A stretch of 7,645 nucleotides of DNA, taken from an uncultured bacterium (GTDB taxonomy: Bacteria; Bacillota_I; Bacilli_A; RF39; UBA660). A program made the translations under genes and the position numbers. The notes beneath the pieces are model-generated. The model ran no database searches. It saw nothing but the letters and a program-made list of their open reading frames with translations, and had not been told where the DNA came from. Where the stretch lies: assembly GCA_949285775.1 (NCBI GenBank), contig CASEAD010000130.1, forward strand, positions 1 to 7,645. The letters are read 5' to 3'. Shown here one piece after another: positions 3,658 through 7,645 of the stretch (the stretch's first letter is position 1; the number at the start of each line of letters is the position of its first letter).

Positions 3658-4905
3658 ATGAATGAATATGCGTTAAAATTAGAAAATGTTAGTAAAAAAT
3701 ATTTTATAGGTACTATTGGTTGGGGAACTTTGAAAAAAGATTTTCAAAGTTTTATAGCAAAAAAAAGAGGATTAGAAGATCCTAATGCACCAATTGGATA
3801 TACTAAAGAAGATGAGTATTGTGCTTTAAAAAATGTTTCTTTTGAAGTTAAAAAAGGTGAAGTAATTGGTATAATTGGTTCAAATGGTGCGGGTAAGAGT
3901 ACTTTATTAAAGCTTATTTCTGGTATTACTATGCCTACTAGCGGAAAGATATATCTAAATGGTAAAGTAACTAGTATTTTAGAGGTTGGGGCTGGTTTTA
4001 ATGGGGAATTAAGTGGTAGAGAGAATATATATATTAATGGTAGTATTTTAGGAATGAAAAAAGAACAAATAGATAAAGTTGTAGATGATATTATAGAATT
4101 TGCAGAATTAGAACAATTTATTGATACTCCCGTTAAAAGGTATTCTTCTGGTATGTATATAAGATTAGGTTTTTCTGTAGCTGTTCATCTTCTTTCTGAT
4201 ATAGTTATTATAGATGAGGCTTTAGCAGTAGGAGATGCGAATTTTCAGTCAATAGCTTTAAACAAGTTAAAAGCTATTGCTAAGAAAGAAAATAGAACAA
4301 TTCTATATGTAAGCCACAATATGGCTACTATAAAGGAATTATGTAATAAATGCATTGTCTTAGATAAGGGAGAAGTAAAATACTTTGGACACGTAGATAA
4401 AGCTATTGAATTATATAGGGGTAAAAGTGATAATAATCAACTAGAGAAAGATTTTAAGGATATTGATAGAAACCTTTGGATTACTCCAAAGAAGACTATC
4501 TTAAAGAAGATTAGCTTTATAAATAAAGATAATAATATCTTTTTACAAGATGAGCCAGTAGGAATTCATTTAGAGTGGGAAAATAAGACTAAGAATAAAG
4601 AGATAGGAATAAGAGCTATTATTATTAACTATAATCAAGAGTCTGTTGGTTCATCAGTATATTATGGTAAAGTTAGTAATAATAAGATAGATCTTTATTA
4701 TAACTTTAATAATTTAATATCGGGTAGTTATTATATAGCAATAGCATTATTTCAATATGATAAAGATAATAATGAACAAATAAATGATTTAGCCCTAGGG
4801 CTAAACATTAATATTAAAGATAAAGATAATTTAAATTGGGATATTCCTAGATGGGGATGTATATTATTTCCAGAACCAAATAAAAAGCATAAGACTTCTA
4901 AATAG
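3658..4905 (+). CDS. ABC transporter ATPase with Wzt-like C-terminal substrate domain
   Basis: This 415-residue protein is the energising partner of the preceding permease. The ATPase domain (about 1-255) contains the Walker A GSNGAGKST (74-82), the Wzt-type ILEVGAGFNGELSGRENIY (107-125), the signature YSSGM (162-166), Walker B DIVIIDE (181-187), the D-loop region AVGD (190-193) and the switch histidine in VSHN (His220). Residues from about 275 to 400 form an additional beta-rich domain of the kind that, in Wzt proteins, recognises the exported glycan's end group. That domain suggests a specific rather than generic cargo. The ribosome site AGGAG overlaps the permease stop TAG and lies 9 nt from the ATG. 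The last codons form one arm of the terminator shared with the convergent gene. Confidence 0.97.
   Translation: MNEYALKLENVSKKYFIGTIGWGTLKKDFQSFIAKKRGLEDPNAPIGYTKEDEYCALKNVSFEVKKGEVIGIIGSNGAGKSTLLKLISGITMPTSGKIYLNGKVTSILEVGAGFNGELSGRENIYINGSILGMKKEQIDKVVDDIIEFAELEQFIDTPVKRYSSGMYIRLGFSVAVHLLSDIVIIDEALAVGDANFQSIALNKLKAIAKKENRTILYVSHNMATIKELCNKCIVLDKGEVKYFGHVDKAIELYRGKSDNNQLEKDFKDIDRNLWITPKKTILKKISFINKDNNIFLQDEPVGIHLEWENKTKNKEIGIRAIIINYNQESVGSSVYYGKVSNNKIDLYYNFNNLISGSYYIAIALFQYDKDNNEQINDLALGLNINIKDKDNLNWDIPRWGCILFPEPNKKHKTSK
3726..3751. repeat. Intragenic hairpin, 11-bp stem with loop AAGA
   Basis: AACTTTGAAAA (3726-3736) and TTTTCAAAGTT (3741-3751) are perfect reverse complements around a 4-nt loop, over ATPase residues 23-32, close to the translation start. 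Confidence 0.75.
4250..4279. repeat. Intragenic hairpin, 10-bp stem with 10-nt loop
   Basis: CAATAGCTTT (4250-4259) and AAAGCTATTG (4270-4279) match at all positions. The site covers ATPase residues 198-208. Confidence 0.55.
4474..4491. repeat. Intragenic hairpin, 7-bp stem with loop TTAC
   Basis: CTTTGGA (4474-4480) and TCCAAAG (4485-4491) are exact reverse complements, in the segment joining the ATPase domain to the C-terminal domain. A second small one, AAAGATA/TATCTTT with loop ATAA, follows at 4525-4542. Confidence 0.5.
4788..4805. repeat. Perfect 18-bp palindrome inside the ABC ATPase gene
   Basis: TTTAGCC (4788-4794) and GGCTAAA (4799-4805) flank CTAG, making the whole 18 bp self-complementary. 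It encodes residues 377-383 and, like the palindrome at 1726, spells Leu-Ala-Leu-Gly using GC-rich codons. No T-run is present. Confidence 0.85.
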
Positions 4906-4918
4906 ACTTATGTTTTTT
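4882..4918. terminator. Bidirectional terminator shared by the converging operons
   Basis: AAAAAGCATAAG (4882-4893) pairs with CTTATGTTTTTT (4907-4918) with one G-T pair; the loop is 13 nt. Read rightward it ends in six T; read leftward the other strand ends in CTTTTTA. The stem includes the last codons and stop of the ABC ATPase and reaches the stop codon of the dehydrogenase. Confidence 0.8.
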
Positions 4919-5807
4919 AATGCTCTTTTAATCCCAAACTTCTTCCACCATCTACAATAAGATTCTGTCCAATTATATAATTAGATTCTTCTCTACAAAA
5001 AAATTCTACTGCATTAGCTATATCATCTGTTTTACCTATTCTACCAATATAACTTTTACTTGTCTTAATATCATCTAAACATTTATCCCAAATTACTTGA
5101 CAAGTAATTCCTGGAGAAACGCAATTAACTGTAATATTATCTTTTGCGAGTTCCATTGCTAGTGATTTTGTAAAACCAATTAAACCAGATTTTGAAGCAC
5201 AATATTCTGAAAATCCTTTTAAGCCCCCTACTCCAACTGTTGAACCTATATTAATAATTCTTCCATATTTATTTTTTTTCATATAATAAGCTACCTTTTT
5301 GCAGCAATAAATTGCACCTTTTAAATTTATATCTATTATATTATATATTATATCAATATCTTGATTAACAATCTCATTCCATTTATCTCTAGCACTACCA
5401 CCCGCATTATTAACTAAAATGTCTATTTTACTATATTTTTCTGCAATATGTGAAAAACCTTCATCAATATTGTCATAGTTTGTAACATCTAATTTTAAAT
5501 ACTCTGCTACTCCATTATTATCTTTTATTTGCTTTACAACTGACTTTAAATTTTTTTCATTTCTTCCAGCAACTATTACTGTTGCTCCTTCCATAGCTAA
5601 TTTAAAGCATATTGCACTTCCTATTGCTCCTGAACCACCTGTAACTACTGCAATTTTACCTTCTAATTTTTTTGAATCTTCTAAGTATACCTTATATTTA
5701 CACTCTGTGTTTTTTAATTTTGATCTTATAATATTAGTTTCATGCTCTACTATTTTGTCTTTTAATTTTTTTGGTATGATTTTTTTAAATATTTTCTTTA
5801 CTACCAT
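4917..5807 (-). CDS. Short-chain dehydrogenase/reductase with basic N-terminal extension
   Basis: This 296-residue protein is a classical NAD(P)-dependent SDR preceded by about 48 extra residues. The Rossmann motif TGGSGAIG (56-63), the acidic LDVT (106-109), NNAG (133-136) and the catalytic tetrad Asn161, Ser189, Tyr202 and Lys206 are intact; Gly81-Arg82 after the second strand favours NADPH. The C-terminal IVDGGRS is typical of the FabG-like group. The extension begins with a Lys-rich amphipathic stretch (residues 4-19), suggesting peripheral membrane binding or docking to a partner. The start has AAGGAG (5823-5818) 10 nt upstream, lying in the end of the upstream MenD-like gene, with only 6 nt between the genes. 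The pair probably acts in sequence, the ThDP enzyme making a ketone that this enzyme reduces. The substrate is unknown. Confidence 0.92.
   Translation of the reverse strand: MVVKKIFKKIIPKKLKDKIVEHETNIIRSKLKNTECKYKVYLEDSKKLEGKIAVVTGGSGAIGSAICFKLAMEGATVIVAGRNEKNLKSVVKQIKDNNGVAEYLKLDVTNYDNIDEGFSHIAEKYSKIDILVNNAGGSARDKWNEIVNQDIDIIYNIIDINLKGAIYCCKKVAYYMKKNKYGRIINIGSTVGVGGLKGFSEYCASKSGLIGFTKSLAMELAKDNITVNCVSPGITCQVIWDKCLDDIKTSKSYIGRIGKTDDIANAVEFFCREESNYIIGQNLIVDGGRSLGLKEH
5091..5109. repeat. Perfect 19-bp palindrome with central A in the dehydrogenase gene
   Basis: AATTACTTG (5091-5099) and CAAGTAATT (5101-5109) are reverse complements around A5100. As RNA it would form a 7-bp stem with a 5-nt loop. 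It is the strongest intragenic palindrome I saw in the right-hand block. Confidence 0.55.
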
Positions 5808-5813
5808 AATCAG

Positions 5814-7553
5814 TTATCTCCTTATAATTTTTTTTGCTGTTGATTTTATAGCTTTTTTTGCATTCATTTTTATTTTATCAATTTCACTTAAATTGTACTC
5901 AAAGAACATATGTTGTAATCTTGCATCTTCTTCTTTTTTTGTGAATACTTCTAATATAATCGGTTTATCTGAATCAGCACTAATAAACTCTTTTAAAGCT
6001 TTATCAAATTCTTTTTTATTGTGAGAACATAAATATTTCATTCCTCTTGATTCTGCCCAACCTTTGGCAGTAGCTGTATGTTCAGCTGCTACATTTTCAT
6101 TTAAGGTAGGATATTTTTTTAATCCTTGATTAAAATGAAATAAAGCTGCACCTTCATTGTTAACTAGCATAATTCTAACATTTTTACCTACATATCTATT
6201 CCATAATGCATTCATATCATAAAAGAAAGTTAAATCTCCAACAATTAAGAAACTTAATTTATTGGTAACAGCACTTTGCCCAATAAAAGTAGACATGCAT
6301 CCATCAATACCATTTACTCCTCTATTACAATATACCTTAATACTTTCATCTAAGTCGAAATACTCTGCAATTCTTATTGTTGTACTATTACCTAAATTTA
6401 AAATAGAATTTTTAGGGATATTATTCATAAGTTTTTCTGTTACATATAAATTTGAATATTCAAACTTTGGTATTTTGAATGAATCATTTAATTTTTTCCA
6501 AACATTATAATAAGAATTATCTTTATCTACTTCATAACTAGACATTTTTTCTATAAATTCCTCTGTTGTGCATTCAAATATATTGGATAAATTTTTATAA
6601 TAATCTTGAACTTTACCATCTCCATTTACTATCCAATGTTCAAATTTATTTTTATATCCTTTTAATGAAAACTTACCATCCCAAGCAACATTACCAGCTA
6701 GTGTAATAACAACATCTGGAACTATTGTCCCATAAGTTAAAGACTGTTTTTTTAATAAACTAGCTCTTGATAATTCTAATGCACCATTACAATGTAAATT
6801 TGATAATTTATCTACACATATAACACAATTATAATTTTTAAATATCTTTTCTATATTTTTTATAGTTTTTTCATTTATGTAGTAATCTTGTCCATATATA
6901 ATTAACACCGTTTTGTTTTTTAAACTCATAAATTTGTTTTTCCAAGTTTCTTCAGAAGAATTTACATCAACTCTATCAATAATATTAATATTAGATAATG
7001 TTTTTGTAGTGAACCATTCGTTTATAGCAAGCATACCTTCTTCTATTGGTACATTTATTTGAACAGGTCCACAACCATGGTGATTTAATTCTAAAAATGC
7101 TTCATTTAAAAGTCTTTGACAATACCACTCATCTTTGTAATCCTTAATTATTGGTAGTGAAACGGTAATTTTCACAACAGTTTTAAATAAATTAATTTGA
7201 TCAATCATTTGATCTTCTTGTTGTGCTAAATAATAGGGATTTTTATCTGCTGTAATTACAATTAAAGGCAAATTTCTTCTAGACGCCTCTATTACACCAG
7301 TTAAATAATTTGTAGATGCTGTACCTGAAGTGCAAATAATTGCTACTGGCATATTCAATTCTTGAATTAATCCTAAAGCAAAAAAAGCCGCACTTCTCTC
7401 ATCAACTATATTATAAGTTTTAAAATATCCATCATTTTCTATCGACCTTACAATAGCATTATGGCTGTTACCAGGTGAGATAACAATATTTTTTATTTCT
7501 TTCTTTTTTAACATAGCAACTAGATATTGAACACTTTTTATATTTGAATACAT
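5814..7553 (-). CDS. MenD-like thiamine-diphosphate-dependent enzyme, probably not a menaquinone synthase
   Basis: This protein has 579 residues from the chosen start; an ATG 9 nt further upstream directly abuts the ribosome site AAGAAAAGAGG, whereas the ATG at 7553 is correctly spaced. The fold is that of MenD: DERSAAFFALGL with catalytic Glu52, TSGTA (76-80), GNSTTIR (388-394), NRGVNGIDG (410-418) and the cofactor motif GDL (from 439) running to VNNEG (464-468). MenD adds a succinyl unit from 2-oxoglutarate to isochorismate. Ser390 and Arg394, matching residues I recall as binding the donor, are kept. The SR of the PGSRS motif reads NS (29-30) and ADRP reads ADKN (103-106), so the acceptor is probably different. 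The C-terminal 18 residues are strongly basic. With the coupled dehydrogenase it may build an unusual sugar or small-molecule component; no other menaquinone gene is visible. No convincing promoter lies at 7563-7645, so the operon likely continues to the right. Confidence 0.88.
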   Translation of the reverse strand: MYSNIKSVQYLVAMLKKKEIKNIVISPGNSHNAIVRSIENDGYFKTYNIVDERSAAFFALGLIQELNMPVAIICTSGTASTNYLTGVIEASRRNLPLIVITADKNPYYLAQQEDQMIDQINLFKTVVKITVSLPIIKDYKDEWYCQRLLNEAFLELNHHGCGPVQINVPIEEGMLAINEWFTTKTLSNINIIDRVDVNSSEETWKNKFMSLKNKTVLIIYGQDYYINEKTIKNIEKIFKNYNCVICVDKLSNLHCNGALELSRASLLKKQSLTYGTIVPDVVITLAGNVAWDGKFSLKGYKNKFEHWIVNGDGKVQDYYKNLSNIFECTTEEFIEKMSSYEVDKDNSYYNVWKKLNDSFKIPKFEYSNLYVTEKLMNNIPKNSILNLGNSTTIRIAEYFDLDESIKVYCNRGVNGIDGCMSTFIGQSAVTNKLSFLIVGDLTFFYDMNALWNRYVGKNVRIMLVNNEGAALFHFNQGLKKYPTLNENVAAEHTATAKGWAESRGMKYLCSHNKKEFDKALKEFISADSDKPIILEVFTKKEEDARLQHMFFEYNLSEIDKIKMNAKKAIKSTAKKIIRR

Positions 7554-7645
7554 TTTAATCATCCTCTTTTCTTATTTTTTATAATATTCATTATAATACT
7601 TATTGAATTTTTATTTATGTTTAATGCATAAATAATAGCAATTAA

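Noticed and set aside
5707..6510. Open frames on the + strand at 5707-6024 and 6262-6510
   Set aside because: They are antisense to the well-supported dehydrogenase and MenD-like genes and resemble no family; the hydrophobic look is a by-product of base composition.
7590..7595. TATAAT on the - strand upstream of the MenD-like gene as a promoter
   Set aside because: The -10 is perfect, but the position 17 nt upstream reads ATAAAT, a poor -35, and A+T-rich spacers often contain TATAAT by chance.

Overview
The window looks like a low-GC Firmicute, most plausibly a clostridium or a relative (inferred from strong A+T bias, AGA arginine codons, GGAGG-type ribosome binding sites and consensus TTGACA promoters). 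No RNA gene, insertion sequence or CRISPR array is visible. Two gene blocks converge at about position 4910.

Left block, + strand (138-4905). Two very short genes (191-361 and 436-576), each with its own near-consensus promoter, encode small peptides that share the N-terminal motif MKLEFA-x-L and then diverge: one is Cys-rich with a basic tail, the other is Gly/Trp-rich. A hairpin terminator follows the second. A third strong promoter then drives a tightly packed operon: an HPr-kinase-like P-loop protein, a PqqD-like protein, an NTP_transf_5-type nucleotidyltransferase, and an ABC-2 permease plus ATPase of the polysaccharide-export (Wzm/Wzt) type. The kinase/PqqD/nucleotidyltransferase trio is known from Firmicute peptide-modification loci, including kinase-bearing lasso peptide clusters, but no lasso cyclase, transglutaminase-like protease, radical SAM enzyme or YcaO is present here. 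The best reading is a candidate ribosomally made, modified peptide (RiPP) system: two precursors, PqqD as leader-binding chaperone, kinase and nucleotidyltransferase as modifiers, and an exporter. This is inference from sequence and context.

Right block, - strand (4917-7553). A MenD-like thiamine-diphosphate enzyme and a short-chain dehydrogenase/reductase are translationally coupled and probably form the end of an operon that enters from beyond the right edge. The MenD-like protein keeps the cofactor site and the residues I associate with the 2-oxoglutarate donor, but has lost two arginines used for isochorismate, so menaquinone synthesis is unlikely. A bidirectional hairpin terminator, embedded in the last codons of both converging genes, separates the blocks.

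An unexpected layer is a run of perfect or near-perfect inverted repeats inside the coding sequences of the left operon, many with 3-4 nt loops and some strikingly GC-rich for this DNA. They are much scarcer in the right block.
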